From assembly GCA_037389465.1 (NCBI GenBank), contig JAZARR010000121.1, positions 682,001 through 746,000 on the forward strand: DNA of 64,000 bases. The letters run 5' to 3'. Made by a program: the position numbers and the translations under genes. Below, piece after piece: positions 46,765 through 60,686 of the stretch (positions are counted from its first letter, which is position 1; the number at the start of each line of letters is the position of its first letter). The stretch comes from Baylisascaris procyonis. Taxonomy: Eukaryota; Nematoda; Chromadorea; Rhabditida; Ascarididae. The notes beneath the pieces were generated by a model. That model made no database searches, was not told where the DNA came from, and was given only the letters and a program-made list of their open reading frames with translations.

Positions 46765-47035
46765 CTAGCGAACGTGGATGAGATACAATAGTGATCTGCC
46801 AGGGTAGATGTCGAGTAAAAGACTTCTTCTTTAAAATGATTCAAGCCCTTTTTCGGGCAGGCCCTAAGGCCTGCGCCAGGACGCTTCACTTGGCCAGCAG
46901 CTATTCGTAATACGGACCAGCGTTGAATGAAGTGTATGACGAGCAGACAAGAGAATAGAATCCCACAGATAATCTCTGATTGTGACGTCGTGTAAAATAT
47001 AATAATGACGTAAACGAATCCAGAGCTGGACTCAC

Positions 47036-47057
47036 CAGTTCTTCTCTCGAGTCACCT
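47036..47057 (-). other. candidate 22-nt microexon
   Basis: On the minus strand, a CTCCTTTTTTCAG acceptor is followed 22 bases later by CTG and a GTGAGT donor, both near-ideal. It could be a 5' UTR or coding microexon of the minus-strand gene 270 bases upstream of its first supported exon. In the frame needed by that exon it reads VTREKN plus a split Trp, with no stop and no ATG. Only the splice signals are observed; use is inference. Confidence 0.35.
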
Positions 47058-47481
47058 CTGAAAAAAGGAGCGAATTTCAAATTTACTCGTTTCTCAATTT
47101 TGCAAACCCTCTTCGAAAATAATATCTTTAAAGAATGATATTGAATTTATTATTTTTCGATATATATAAATAACGCAATATTCAACGGAATGGAGATGTT
47201 ATAAACGCTTATCTCAGTGTAGTTTGCAATATATCGATATTCTAAATAGTTTTAGCACAGAGATGAGATTGGCTGATCGCTTGACTAATTGTGTTATGAA
47301 ATATTATCAAATATCTTTTGATGGATGGTTAGTAGGCATCAATTTCTGTACAACGGGATTTAAGGGCAATAACAGATTTTCGAGTTTATTAAATTACTTC
47401 ATTTGAATATCAAATATTCAACTCAAAAATATTACTCAACGACTCGATTGCAATTTGATTAATGAGGTATAGCTATTTTGA

Positions 47482-47484
<3 letters not shown>

Positions 47485-47513
<29 letters not shown>
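47485..47513. repeat. (TA)n microsatellite
   Basis: Uninterrupted TA dinucleotides over about 29 bases. Confidence 0.97.
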
Positions 47514-47516
<3 letters not shown>

Positions 47517-48872
47517 TTTCATTCGTTTAAAGTGATGGGGAAGAAAGAAAAAAATATGGAAAACATATTCGAGGGATTTTGTGACATCGTTCTAATATCG
47601 CTGAAGTGGAAGTTATAAATTTGCTCAAATGTGGAAACAAAAATTTATGTAGCAGTTGAAGTAAATGAAAGGAAAAAATAATGACAATGAATTTCAAATT
47701 TACTCACTGTGCATCTATTCCATGTATTTTCAAAAATATTTGCAATCAACACACATTGATTAATTGAGTATGACTGAGAACGAATATGTTACTTTGAATG
47801 AATATTTGATTTTATCTGTATTATATTACTATAAGCGTATATGCATAAATAAATAAGCTATTTGGTTAAATAATGCTCATCAATAGTGTTATTAAGGAAA
47901 TGTTTTGAAGAACTTTCACTTTATGCTAGAAGATAGGCCATCTTTATGATCGAAAATTTGTTTGCTAGCGGTATATCAGAAATAGTAACTAGTAGAATAT
48001 GCATATGATATTTTAAAAAAATAAAAAATTATATTTGTTTAGCAAAGAAGTTATGAACGATTTAAAAATGCTAATAAAGGAGTGTTTAGGATTGCGTTAG
48101 GTATTCGCCAAAAAAAAAACGACGATAAAAGGAAATTGAAAAAAATATCGATAGAGAGGGCATTCAATGAAACGAATTTGAAATCTCATACTTCACCTGC
48201 GAAGAGATAACAATCTTGTGATGTTTGGTGCGTGTCCTATACCTCAACCTTTCACATCTCGCACCACAAATAAAGTGGCCACCAACTAAGACCTACGACT
48301 GGCATCATTTTTATAATTTCAATAACAAACAGCGATGCTATAAATGATTTAACCCAACGTAATTCATATTAATAGAAATTCCTTTCTGCAATAAAATAGC
48401 GTAATTCACTAAAATTAATAATATTCTCCATATAGGAGAAAACATGAAGGAATTGAAAAATACATTAGAATACCTAAAATAATGTGACCCGACAGGTTGT
48501 TAAAATGCAAACAAAGTTCGAGACGTTCGAATTTCTATATCTTCTTTCGAGATCAGCTTAATATTTGATAGCGCATCCAACAGACTCCAGAATTCTGGTT
48601 CTGGCTCCAAAGTGGAAAACAGTAATGGATGACTTCAGGGTCAGACTGTTGTAGAATCTATTTGCATAGTTAATTCAAATTGAACGGTCCACTATTTAGC
48701 AGTTCTTATAATTAGAGGAACTCGAATTAGCCATAAAAGTGAACTCAGAAAATAGATTGACCTCGTTGTCGTTCATCATTGTTAGGAAGTACAATATAGA
48801 GAAATACATATGCATGCAGAATGCATACGCACAAAATATTTCGTGAAAAGCATAACTGCCATAATATTCCGT

Positions 48873-48926
48873 AAAAACGAAAATTTACAAGAAAACGAAA
48901 ATTTACACGAAAACGAAAATTTACAG
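48873..48926. repeat. 18-bp tandem repeat, three copies
   Basis: AAAACGAAAATTTACANG repeated three times in direct orientation with one or two differences. Confidence 0.9.
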
Positions 48927-51471
48927 AATCACATAAGGAAGATATAACAAACGCAGAAACATGCTCAGAGATTAACAGATATATTAATTTATAGATTTGC
49001 TAATCAAACGAAAAAGTTCCGTGAATTGTTAAGAAGTAATAAAAAATGAGTAATAATGCATAGAGATTTTAGGCTAGCTCGACCGCTGCTAGAAATCTTC
49101 CATAAAAGAATACTTTCTTCATCAGCGATATGTCTAAAATGAGAATCCGAATGCTTCAGAATGCAAATAAATTTTTCGGTCTGACCAGGAACTATAATTC
49201 CCTACTTCATTTAACACGATGGTTGATATAGAGGTCATCCTGTTGTGTATCTCACACCTCATAAATGTTGCTGATCTCCTTAAATAGCAGCCTAGCAAAT
49301 AAATTAATAACTCGGAAGACACACGTATATACAAACATAAGCAATTTTGTTATAATGCGTTTCACAGGCGCAAAACTGCACTACCTAAAAAGCTTCTTAT
49401 ATAGTATAATCGCCTAAATCAGTTAACGGAAATCAGCATGATCTTCTCCAAATAATGCAGCGAAGATTCGACTCCAAATACAAAAAGTTTGCAAAGTAAT
49501 TCAACACAGCTCCTATTCCCTTGAGAGCTGCGATGAACGGCATATCAGAGCTGTCTCTGGCAGTAAAATAACGAACAGTTGATGTGCTCTTTATGAGCGT
49601 AGAAAGGATTATTTGGCAAGAGCCTGCAAAAAATAAATAAATAAATGAGTAGAAAGCAACAGTAAAATTCAAGCGATTATTTTCAAACTATCATTGGCAT
49701 CTGTTTCAAGATATATAGTGAAAAGTTTTTAAAGTAGCGCAAAGAGGATGCATAGTTAATAAAATCGAACTGGTATATTTTAAACCACAGGTAATCAAAA
49801 TTAAGCAAACAAGACAAGCATGAAAGAAATCCGATCGCAAATATTAGTGGGCAAACGGAAGAGAACAGAGATTTGGTTGCACGATACACCATAGCAAATC
49901 TGTGCACCAGGCATATATATCTATGTGTGTGACTTGGTGCACATTTAGCGAGTTCAATGTGTACATTTTGTCGTTCAATTGAGAACGACTCTTTCGTTGA
50001 GCCGTCCAAAACGATTTACCTGCTACTTAACCTATAACACTCTTAATGGATCATCACCTCACTTAACAAGTGAAGATTTTTAAATAGCATGGCTGCAGTT
50101 TTCATTGATCGCATTTCCTTTTTTTTTTTTCAGAAAGGAGGATATGAAAGAATTCGCTATAGGATGTGCAATACACTTGCTTGCTTGATGCAATTCAACT
50201 GTTGCGATACTCATATCGTAAAGTTCACTGCGTCACAAATGCAATTTCATTTGAGGCCCAAAAAACTTTCTGAAAGAGAACATATTCTAATTTTATTATC
50301 TAAAAGAGGTGATACCTTTAAAGCTGGCCCATCCTTGACTCAATGAACACAATAAATAAATGGCATTCTCAGTGAAAATGAGACAATGTTTCACTATTAA
50401 AGGTCTATCCAATTGTGGAAAAAAAACGACATAAAGAGCTAATAGGTCGCGAACGTTTCAAATCTTAATACTTGCGCTTAAATAGTTCTGAGTTTATGAT
50501 GTGCAATCACTACTTTTCATCGAAAAATTCAATTCATATAAGCGCAACTGTACTAAAACTAACGGATAAATCTCACTTTGCATTAGCAGAAAATCGCTGA
50601 CACGATATGCTTAAAGCTTAATGCAAGAAGTTTTATTCATATCCAGTAAGGTGACATTTTCAAGCATATAGAATTATTCATTTGCAAACAAATAAATTAT
50701 GCTCAAATTTGATGTGAGTTTTAATGGTTGCAGATTTTCACTGCGTTCAGCGGAGATTTTGAGAGCAAACGCAAACAATGCAAAAATTATTCTTAAATAA
50801 ACATCGCCATGACCTCACTATTTGTTCGCAAATATGCAGACAACATCTGATCGCTTGTGGTTGATCACTTTTTTCAAGCAAAGACGCATTTATTTCCGTC
50901 GCTGCAAAATTCAGCTCAATAAAGTTGTAATTGGTGTTCTTATGTGTCTTTATTGAAAATTTTGCATTAACCATCTATTACAATTTTGATAGGGTTATAC
51001 TATTAGAATTTTGATAAGGTTATATTGTTAGGTGTTGCTTTCGTGAAATCGCTGGTAAGCTTGATTATCAGAAACGTTGCAAAAGAGAGGACAGCGAATT
51101 TTTAGAGATCTGCGATTATTGATTAACACTTTAGATGAATTTTTTCTTTATTTTCCGCGTTTTTCTTTTGAAAAGATCGCATAGTAAAGTTTCAGAGGAA
51201 AAAATTATGCGATAATTATGCGATAGTCTTACCTATGTAAATGATTTTTCTTTTTGCTTTACAATCGCAAAATTTGACTTTAGACATGAGAATTGTGCCA
51301 TACGGCTTGCTTGTTGGCTGCTTAGTTTATAACATACAGCACCGCCGCCTCTATCAGCGTTTCGTTTCTTTCTCACTTCAGTGACAAATGGGAACAGACA
51401 GAAGAAAAATGCTCTTCTCGAGAAACAGCTATGCCACAAATTCACATGTTGAGGTCAATGTTCATAAATCA

Positions 51472-51473
<2 letters not shown>

Positions 51474-51522
<49 letters not shown>

Positions 51523-51536
51523 ACATATATATATAT
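51474..51536. repeat. (TA)n microsatellite, two blocks
   Basis: About 46 bases of TA dinucleotides, then GAATAC and another short TA block up to 51536. Confidence 0.97.
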
Positions 51537-52573
51537 AGAACGTACATATATTAGAAAATTATACAAATATGTGCTGAAATGAAGCCTTAAAGATGGAACA
51601 ATTTGTGGAGTTTTCGTTAATATGTGGCTTTAGCTTATACCTATAGATAAACAACTATTCCGAGCATTATTTGTTAGCGATATGAGCACACGCGATAATC
51701 TAACAAGACTTTTACGATAAAAAGAGGTAATTGTATTCTTCAGTGATTAGCGTGTTACTATACTGTTATCAGTGGAACAATTAGGTGGACATATGTATAA
51801 ATACTTCATTCTAGAGGAACGGATCAGAAGGGTTGTTGCTTCTTGGGATTAAGCAAACGACTGAAGGAAATACCCTAAGTGAGTCGAATCGAAGAAGCAA
51901 ACAAGTAAATAAATTCTTTGACTCAAGCTCCTGAATGATCGAATATGATATCACATTTGTGGAAATGCTACTTCATGAAAATTTATTCGAAATCCACTTT
52001 TCAAATAGCATACGAAAGAAATTCAGCTTTAGCAAATCAATTCACTAAAAATTCAGCTCACTCTTAGCTCAAAAACGACGATGAATTAGGGAGAGACGAT
52101 CCCCAATTTCTTTTGCCGTTATATATAAATATTTGGCATCAATTTGGCACCATTAACCTTATAGCTTAACTAACGCTTATTAGTGAATTTCATATTGATT
52201 ACGATTGCATAAAATGCTTTATTTGCATAAGTAAATTAGTAATTGCAGCAGAAAAAACTTTCCCAAGAAACGACCATCATAAGCAGCGTTCCTTTACTTA
52301 TATAAACGTTTGTTCCTTTAGAGTATAATGCACTTAAAGATGAAAACATCAACTATCGTATACGCACAGTAGTATACTCTTTCAGAATAATGGACGATTA
52401 TTTGATAGCGGCTACAATTTGAAACGATGCAATGAATCTTACGCAGCAATAGTTTCGCTTAAATGAAGTAAGCAAATGAAGTTGGATTCGATGGATATGC
52501 GAACTGAAAAGAGGATAGCAAAAGGTAAATTGACCAGAACAAAAAAACTCAAGTGGAAAAATAGTTGTGGTAC

Positions 52574-52745
52574 CTGACTCTGCGAGGCGAACAACGATGC
52601 AAGGAGTTTACGGCGGAAAGGAGGGAAGTGAACTCAAGTCTTCGAGCGTTTCGCACACTGACGGCTCCCGCTTGCCGGCAAAGCAGATCGATCGCATTAG
52701 TGAAATAAATCAAACCGTTTTTGCGACCTCCGAGAGGAATCACCG
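52574..52745 (-). CDS. candidate upstream exon of the minus-strand gene
   Basis: Minus-strand acceptor CGCTCTTATGAG (weak; edge 52745) and donor GTCAG before GTACCA (good). The frame ending in phase 2 is open throughout (IPLGGRKNGLIYFTNAIDLL, then CRQAGAVSVRNARRLEFTSL) and would join the exon at 46764 without a shift. The opposite strand is also open (52567-52752) and reads plausibly. GC content is above the flanks. The strand is therefore uncertain, and a start codon is still missing. Confidence 0.35.
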
Positions 52746-55700
52746 CTCATAAGAGCGCATTTTGCAATACGGTTTATCACTCATCATGCTAACGTTATCG
52801 TATTGCTAAAATGCATTTGCAACCGCCCATTTCCCATTACGGGCACTCTCGTCTACCTTCATTTCCCAAACTCTTAATATTATTTTCATTCTAAAAACGT
52901 GAAATCCTTCAAAAACTTTTGCGATGATATGCCGTACAATGAATACATAGACGATGACCATCTGGCAATGTCATGTCTCTTCCCAATTCCTCTCCCCCTC
53001 CTTCTACATCGATCTCCAGACATGATGGCTGTTGATTATGAGTTGTGAGATATTCATGGGTCCACAGTTGCTGCTCTTTTAAGAGTGACATTTAGCAAGC
53101 GGCTTTTTGAAATCAAAATTGAACGGTTCATCAACAGGACACTTCATTTCGGAGCAAGAGGACATCCTTCTTACAAAAAAACATTGATAACCAACAAGCA
53201 GTAAGTACCACGTAGACAAGAAAGAGGTTGGAACGAAAAACATAGGGCCGATTTTGTTCGATCTGCGGGTAAATAACAGTTTGCCTCAGCTGAGCCCTTA
53301 ATGTGGTTATGGCCATAACAGATGGTGCGAACAAACAACACATTCGTTACGGGTAAGTTTCTCGCTTTCCGATCCATGAACCATGAATTTTTCCGGAGTC
53401 CATAATACAGGAAATAAAACTTCGATAAATCTCAAGTCATAGATGCAGAAACCTGATTTGCGAGGTCGAAGATATTTGAATTTGAATTCCGCACGAAGAT
53501 CTCCAGCTTGATGCTGCGCTTAACCTATTTCAGTCTTGACCTATTTCAAGAGGCATGACAGTATACTCGGGTCTATACCTATTTGAATCTTTACACTAAG
53601 ATGCATTACTTGTAGCGCTGAGGGAATAGGTGGTGCGAATGTCGACCACCAGAATGGTAGATCTGTTTCGCATTTTTCTTTTAAGACACAATTTTTCGTA
53701 TTTGTATTTCGTGGATGTTGGAAAAGGATACCTCAATGACTGAATACTATAAGTAACGGCCGAAAAAAATCCTTCGCTCTAAATTAAAAAGAAAATCCTC
53801 TGAAGATCACCTTTTACTGAAGGAAATATGATAATTATTTTTTAGGAATGCGAAACCACGTCGGATTCATCGCAGATTGATCGCATAAGTAGTATTCAAT
53901 GGATACAAACGTTGAATCACTTGCAGAACAACAATGTAGCAGTTCAACAAGTGGTCACCACTAAACCGAGTATAAATATGTTCGAAAGGAGAATACAACA
54001 AAAGCAGAGAGGCAATCTTATCTGATTACTGTAGCACATTATGTCTAGCAAAGGGTGCACGACAATTCCACTTTGTCGACATTTGCCAGCGCTACATTTA
54101 AAGGTAGATGGTATCCCAATATCCTGTCGGCAATGAAACCTGTTCAATTCATTTATTTGTAATAATTTCGTGGTAAGAATCAACCGAAATAAGGCAAGAA
54201 GTATGCAGCATTAATATAAGCTCAACTTATGGTCGGAAAGTTTGTAGCTTATTCTCGAAGTCTTCTCTTCGATAGATACTCTGAAGTTAGTCAACCACTT
54301 GGAGTCCACAATCGAAAGAAAGGAATAAGTTTTAAGAGAGCAGATCAACTTTGCCAGCAACAACTTTTACAGCAAACAGTAATATACGGCAGTACACACC
54401 ACTATCGTATTAATAGCAACTCCACAAAATATTTCAGAAAGACGAAGAGATTGAATAACAACACCATTATCACATATGAAAAGATTGGAAATCGCCGTGT
54501 ATAATTGTTCGAATATTGAAAAAATCGTCAACAAAAATATTGAGAGCAAGTTTTTCACAATTCCATCCATCCCTCTCTTCTCCCCTGCCCAACTTCCTCC
54601 ATTGCCCCACTCTCAAACGAAACAATTGCTTCTCACTTGAAGTTCATTAGGCCAAAACATTTGAAAATCTCTCTCCCACTTCATTATCCATTGGCGGCTT
54701 ATCTTACTAAGTTGACGACTCGAAAATACAATTTTCCATAAGGCATCGCATTCCCGAGATAATGATAATTGAATTTTCATTTTCCTTCAAGCGATGATCC
54801 TAACAATGGTACCCCCATTAATAATCAACAAATCATATTCATCCAGAGTTTTATTGTACTAACACACAATTTTCATACCAAAGGAATGAGGAATAAAGCA
54901 AAATCTAGACACTAAGGACAGTGTAATCGAGAAGGAACATCCTCGAAATAGTGCAGCTACAACAGCGCACAATCCGAACTTATCGTCTAATGTCAAACGT
55001 GTGAACACTGCGATAGGATAATGTTTTTTAAAGTAACACTAAAAGAGCTCTATTTACAACGGTTGTTCGATCAGCTGCGATTTTTGAGTGTGAACTTATG
55101 TGGGCGATCGATACCTCAGAAAAAAAAAAAACTTCTGTAAACAATTTTACGACGTCTGAAGCAATCAAAGACGTCTAAAGAAATTCTATGAAACGAGTCG
55201 TTTGTATAGTGAGACGACGCAGAGCTTGTACACAACAGAAGAATCTCTCTTATTAGCAAAACGCCTACCATCGTCATCAAGGTTTATATGCGATGTAGAA
55301 TCCGTTGATAAGGAAAATGAATTGTAGCAGGAAAAGTTCATTTATGTGAACTTGTACCTAAATCTTGCCTAAATCCCTAATTTTTTTTTTATGCGCCACT
55401 AGAATTATTTCATTTTGGTCAGCGAAAAGATTGTGTTGTGCTGCGAGATTGGAATTTTAACTACTATTCATCTACCAAAATAGTGCATCTTAAAGATCGC
55501 CAGTATGTGGCCAAAGTGATAATCTATGCGATGGTGTGTTGCATCGAAGTATTGTTTCATTGAATAGATGCTAAAATCTGGTCATTCTAACAGAGGACTT
55601 TCTGTGAAGATAAGTTGTTACTATGTATTCTATCAATAAATAAATTCCATTCATACCTTTTCAACAGAACGAATTAATTACTAACTGATAAACACAATAA

Positions 55701-58700
55701 TATATGCAAATTTATTGCCTTTTTACGCAAATTTATAAAGTACTTTCTACGTAATTAGTTATGTGGGCCTCGTTGATTACGAATTTAAAGAACTCAACAA
55801 GACAAATCACTTCTCTAAAAGTGAACTTACAATACTCATCAGAAAAACTTAAACGGTGAAGGAAACGTGATTTTCTTAATTCATTTGTAAAGGTGAATCT
55901 TTTTTTATGCAAACGATGTGTGAACTTCTTATATTAGACAGCCGACGTGCCATAAGCTAATTCCTACTTTGAATTCCGAATTATAAGCATCGATCACATC
56001 TCTTTGTCTTCGTTGGAATGCCTTCAGTAATCTCTCAAATCATCACAAATTCAAATATTTATTTAAACTACTATTGCTATCAATCACGCAATTTCTTCGT
56101 TGCCCACTCGATCTCTATCTGTGAACATCATATGAGGAAACCTGGCAACATATTTTTTGACTGAAAAAGCCGATAGGCGTCCAACTTTCATTGGTACGGC
56201 CACTGCCGAAGAAGAGGAGAGATGATGATTAGGGTAGCTGAATCGAACAAAGCTGTTAGTACCGGAAAGTGAAATGTCGAAGTGAAAATCGTTCCGATAC
56301 GATCGCCTGCACTTCGCGTTTCTTTGCTTTCCCCCATTAGCAAAGATGTTGACTAAGTTCATGAACTTTACAAATCGTTCTACGTCAACTCGTTCACTTT
56401 TCTACGCTCTAAGAAAAATAGCAATTTTAGAAATTCTTTGAGAACGACTCAGAAATACGATCAATTTATGATAAACACACATATGTAAGCAAATATCTTG
56501 ATGATTTAATATTCAGAATCTTTTTTTTTTTTTTTGAATAAATTGCTTTCCTCTCATATTACTTCAACAGAATAAATGTGATAGTATATGAGGCGAAAGC
56601 TTTCAGCAAAGATATTAGATATGGCATTCGATTGAAGATTCAAATGAAAGAGACAACCAATACAATCAGCAATTCATGCAAATAATGATGTGTTCATGCA
56701 CCTAATGAATGAGCACCATTTAGCGTCTTTTGATGTGACCATCATTCACATACACCAACACAATGAATCATCGCATTGCTCCTCTCTATCCAAAGTATTT
56801 CTTTACTTATATCTATAGTTTCATGTTCAAAAATCTAATATTGCGATAACCTGTGACAACATAAAGAGCGATAACGTGATAACATGAAGAGTGATAACCT
56901 AGAGTGAAGCATAAGCTCGAACTAGTTGCGCATAGTATAGATGACATTCTTTAATTCCCGCTCAATGCAACGTTTGCTGCTCAGCTGAGCTGAACGATAA
57001 AGTACACTGAACGTTAAAGAGCATAAACGAAATTTAAAAAAGTGGCTTTATACCGCATTCCGGTCAAAGATGAGAAAGACAAGCACTAAAATGTTGATAT
57101 AAACGAAGGTCGCTAACATTGGTGCAGGGAAAGTTTGACAAAAAGTTTATGTATCGTTTAGAAGATGTTGCTAATGAAGAGTGGATTAAGTGAAGACTTG
57201 TAGAATTATGAGGCAATAAGCTAAGGAATTAGATCTAATTCGTTCTCGTCAATGACTTTAGAAGTCTTTATGAACGATAAAGTTTTCTAAGTTAAATGTT
57301 ACAATTTTTGCAACGTTGATGAAGGAAAAACAGAGTGCTGTATACGTTTAATGAGACGCAGTGATCACATAGAAGGCTATGCAACTTGTGTGTGAGGTTA
57401 TATGATGCTCATTGGGTATGTTTCATTATGAATACTGAGATGCCAGAATAGTCTTAAAGGGTTTCTTTAGGAGGTTTAAAGTGTTGGTGAGAAATTATTT
57501 TCCGAGTGTATGCACGATGAAAATATAATGAGAAAGCAAAGTTTTGTCCTGTATGGCAGAAGTTTTTCAAAAAAAAATCTGGGAAGAGCTTTAGGTAGTA
57601 ATGCACAATGCATATTTTTTGAGAAGTAGTGCAATATGAATAGAAATAACACATGCAACCATCTCTGAAAGCATGTGTCAAGAAATAGAGACTCCGCCCC
57701 ATTCAATAAACAAGAATTTTTCCCCACTTCCTCCTCGGATTAATTCACATCATCACTGCTTTACTTCAGTAAGAATTATAAGAATATGGAATTTTCACTA
57801 GCTTTTCACAACTGTGTGCTTTGTCGACTCCAAAAGCGAAGATTTAAAAATTCTACTTTCTTCGAACAAGTTCCATAAATACCGTTACGGGATCTGAAGT
57901 TATGGATACTATTTGAAGCTTTGAGTCAGCCATTTCAATTGTATTATAAGTCCTCTACTATCCTAAGTGAAAAGTTACTTTTCTAACAGGTGACAGGTGT
58001 ATTATACTTTTCAAATGAGGACACTACAAAGCAATGCGCTTGAAGCTAAAAGTAAGAGATCCCATAACAAAGCTGTTTATACAGCTGACAGCAACTAAAG
58101 TACTATCCTGAGGCATTCCAGTCGACCTACGCTTTACTTCTGACAGACGATGAGGTACAAGCTTTGCCCCTTAAATTTGGGTAGTTGGTTGGAAGAAAGG
58201 GGTACTATGAAGCTACGCTTGTAGGATGACAGATTCAAGGTTCTTGTAAATTTCACAAGCCCCTTAATTTTTTAAAAGTTCAAAGAAGTAGCCACTTCTT
58301 CAAAATCCCTTCACCAGAGAAATTTTCGCCGCTTATGGGACTCAAACCTGGGAAATTTTGAAGGGCGCAAAATATGATAGACTAGTTGGGCAGGTGAGAG
58401 GGTGCAACCTGATCACAGGTTATGGCTGGATGCCTAAATGGTAAATTATGTTCGAACCTACAGAACAAATCAAGAGTTGAAGTGTGCGAATTGGCAGAAA
58501 GCGAGAGCCTCTCGCAATATGCTTTTTGCTTGGCAAACGATAAACGATAAAAACGACTTGATCCGAACTTTACTAACAAATTTTTCAATTTCTGGCAAGC
58601 TCAACAACTATTCTCGGCGAAATATTCTTCAATGAACAAACCGAATATCAATTAGTTGTTGAAATTATGTACACGTTTCGCTTATCGTAAATATAATCAA

Positions 58701-60218
58701 AAATTAATACTGCTAATAAATCAAGCGGTTCTTTAACGACAATGAGGAAACTCACCTGAAATGAGCATAGTAAGTTTCTTATTATAGAGTGCAAACCAAA
58801 TGATACAACGAAATATGTTCATATCATAATGATGCATGTAAATGGCCCTTTCTATCTCTCTATACTTGCTAAATTGGCTATATTTTAGCCGAATGAATAT
58901 CTAATTGGAGAACGGAGCTGGCGGACTTGAAGGCAATCAATGGAAACGGATGTCAAAAAATATGTTCACCTTTTCGGCATATTCTTAATAAACGATTTGT
59001 AAATATACAACAGAAATTACTTACGCGCAACATAAAATTGAAAAATTTAGCTTCATCTAGTTCCACGCAATTAAAACGATTTCCATCATTATAAGCCAAA
59101 ATATTTGATGTACCGAAGCCATATTGAGTTGCCTTTTTGGTCGCATCATGTTCTAGGAAAATGTGCATAAAATATTACAAATCACCTTATTTGCATTAGC
59201 AAATCACAGTAAAGGCACATCTGTGCGGCCTTATTTACCTACAGGCACGTCTGTCTGTCTGCCTGTTTATCTGCTAGATAATTTTACGCTCAAGAGCCAC
59301 GAAGACTGCAGCTGTGGAATTTGATGTGTAATTTTCATACTCAGCCATCTGGGGAAAAATGAAGTGAAGAAAATAAACCACTTTGCAAAAGGATATATGC
59401 TTGATCAAAAAGAATGGGAGTTCCGTGAACGTTTGTGTTTGTTAGGCGGTTTCATATCATAAAACAGCGAATAGGGCTGCGAAACTCACCATGTGATATT
59501 ATAATATAACGCTGAATTTAGCCCGAAGTTTCGCGACTTTATTTAATTTGGATAGTCTTCTCTATCGAATTCTTATTCGAATCCAGAACCTCTACATGAT
59601 TACCGAATGGATGAATTTTAGTCAAGCTCGAGCTGCACAAAAGTCCATGAGCACAAATAAATTCTAAATTCAACAGGTAATTTGGAAGTGAGAATCGAAA
59701 TCAAATTTAATCCAAAAAGCTAGATTGCAGCAAATTTTGTGATCGAAGCTTTACTAAATTCCAATTTATTCCAATTCCAATATGTTCCAATATGAATTCC
59801 AATATGTGATCAACAAAAATTTATGCACGCATAACAAAGATCACATCAACTGCGCCAAAATACAAAAGATGAATTCTGTTAGGTGAGTGGCATACGAAAC
59901 GAACGAACGGATTAGCACAGAGATTTATCTTGCCATCGTCTTTGCGACATTTAACAACATATCTAAAGCATAAAATGCAAACTTTGACATCTAGCAGATT
60001 GAATCATGAGTCTAACGTGATCCACAAACGACTTACGTAACTAGAATTAGGCGCAATTATAGTCTAGTATTTTCCGTCATGCCTTATCTACTATTTTCAG
60101 TCTAGTATTTTTTCCGCCTTATAGAGTTATGCGCATTTCATATAAAACAGATGTTTTCGTGAGGTTAATAAATCATCATAAAGAATGAAAGTATATGGTT
60201 GCGGAACTTTTACAATCC
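52746..60218. other. AT-rich stretch without confident genes
   Basis: Contains a 92-codon minus-strand frame starting with ATG (56084-56362), serine-rich in the middle (HHLSSSSAVAVPMKVGRLSA), and a plus-strand frame at 54229-54504. Neither shows clear splice partners. A pyrimidine-rich CCATCCATCCCTCTCTTCTC tract begins at about 54563. T17 and A-rich homopolymers are frequent. Confidence 0.45.
56084..56362 (-). CDS. unassigned 92-residue ORF, doubtful
   Basis: ATG-initiated, stop TGA at 56084-56086. Composition is plausible for a protein, with KQRNAKCRRSYRNDFHFD then SLSGTNSFVRFSYP. No domain or signal peptide. It lies upstream of the minus-strand gene and might be a 5' exon through an internal GTTTCC donor after AARG-like VARF, but this is weak. 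Confidence 0.22.
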   Translation of the reverse strand: MNLVNIFANGGKQRNAKCRRSYRNDFHFDISLSGTNSFVRFSYPNHHLSSSSAVAVPMKVGRLSAFSVKKYVARFPHMMFTDRDRVGNEEIA

Positions 60219-60686
60219 CTAACTCTTCCGTAATGCTCTTAAAAAGCCGCTCAATTGTTTTTCGATGACCTCAAAAACGAACAAGGAAGGTATTCCAGGC
60301 CTTAACATTGCATAGCACAGTAACGAAGAATAGCCCTTTTTAGAATAGCGCTTGAATTTTTGCATGATGATCTCTAAGTTAAAACACACTAGACAAAGAG
60401 CACTGAGATTCCTCTGGATGAGCCTTGCTTGAAGAGCTGAGTCATTCCATAGACTGGTCAAGCTTCCATTGCTCATATCACAGCATAGTCTCAGCAGCAA
60501 GAAAACACATTTGCTAGGCTGCTGTGAATTGAACAACAGGCAGATGGGAACCAATAAAGCGCCTCCAAGCTGGAACAGCGCTTCCATGTTAATTTTTATT
60601 GACCTAAGAAGATGGTGATATTCCCCGAGGGGTTTGTGGCCGCCAATTCCTGCAAGAAGGATGTCCTTCGAGCGCAACACATCCAT
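60219..60686 (-). CDS. unrecognised 155-residue ORF
   Basis: ATG at 60686, stop TAG at 60219-60221. It is the longest non-repeat frame on this strand. A GCATTTCCAG acceptor lies about 45 bases before the ATG, suitable for trans-splicing. The product is Leu- and Cys-rich, with a hydrophobic stretch (FQLGGALLVPICLLF) and a second one (LLCYAMLRPGIPSLFVF) and basic residues at the end (LRALRKS). No motif is recognised. It might be a single-exon gene, a terminal exon or a decayed element. Over 460 bases without a stop is unusual in this composition. Confidence 0.45.
   Translation of the reverse strand: MDVLRSKDILLAGIGGHKPLGEYHHLLRSIKINMEALFQLGGALLVPICLLFNSQQPSKCVFLLLRLCCDMSNGSLTSLWNDSALQARLIQRNLSALCLVCFNLEIIMQKFKRYSKKGYSSLLCYAMLRPGIPSLFVFEVIEKQLSGFLRALRKS

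Larger units (their letters stand above)
47058..52573. other. AT-rich stretch upstream of the minus-strand gene's supported exons
   Basis: Either intron or 5' flank of the minus-strand gene. Apart from microsatellites and the 18-bp repeat, I see nothing. Open frames at 49683-50009 (-) and 50089-50346 (+) look like chance. Confidence 0.5.
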
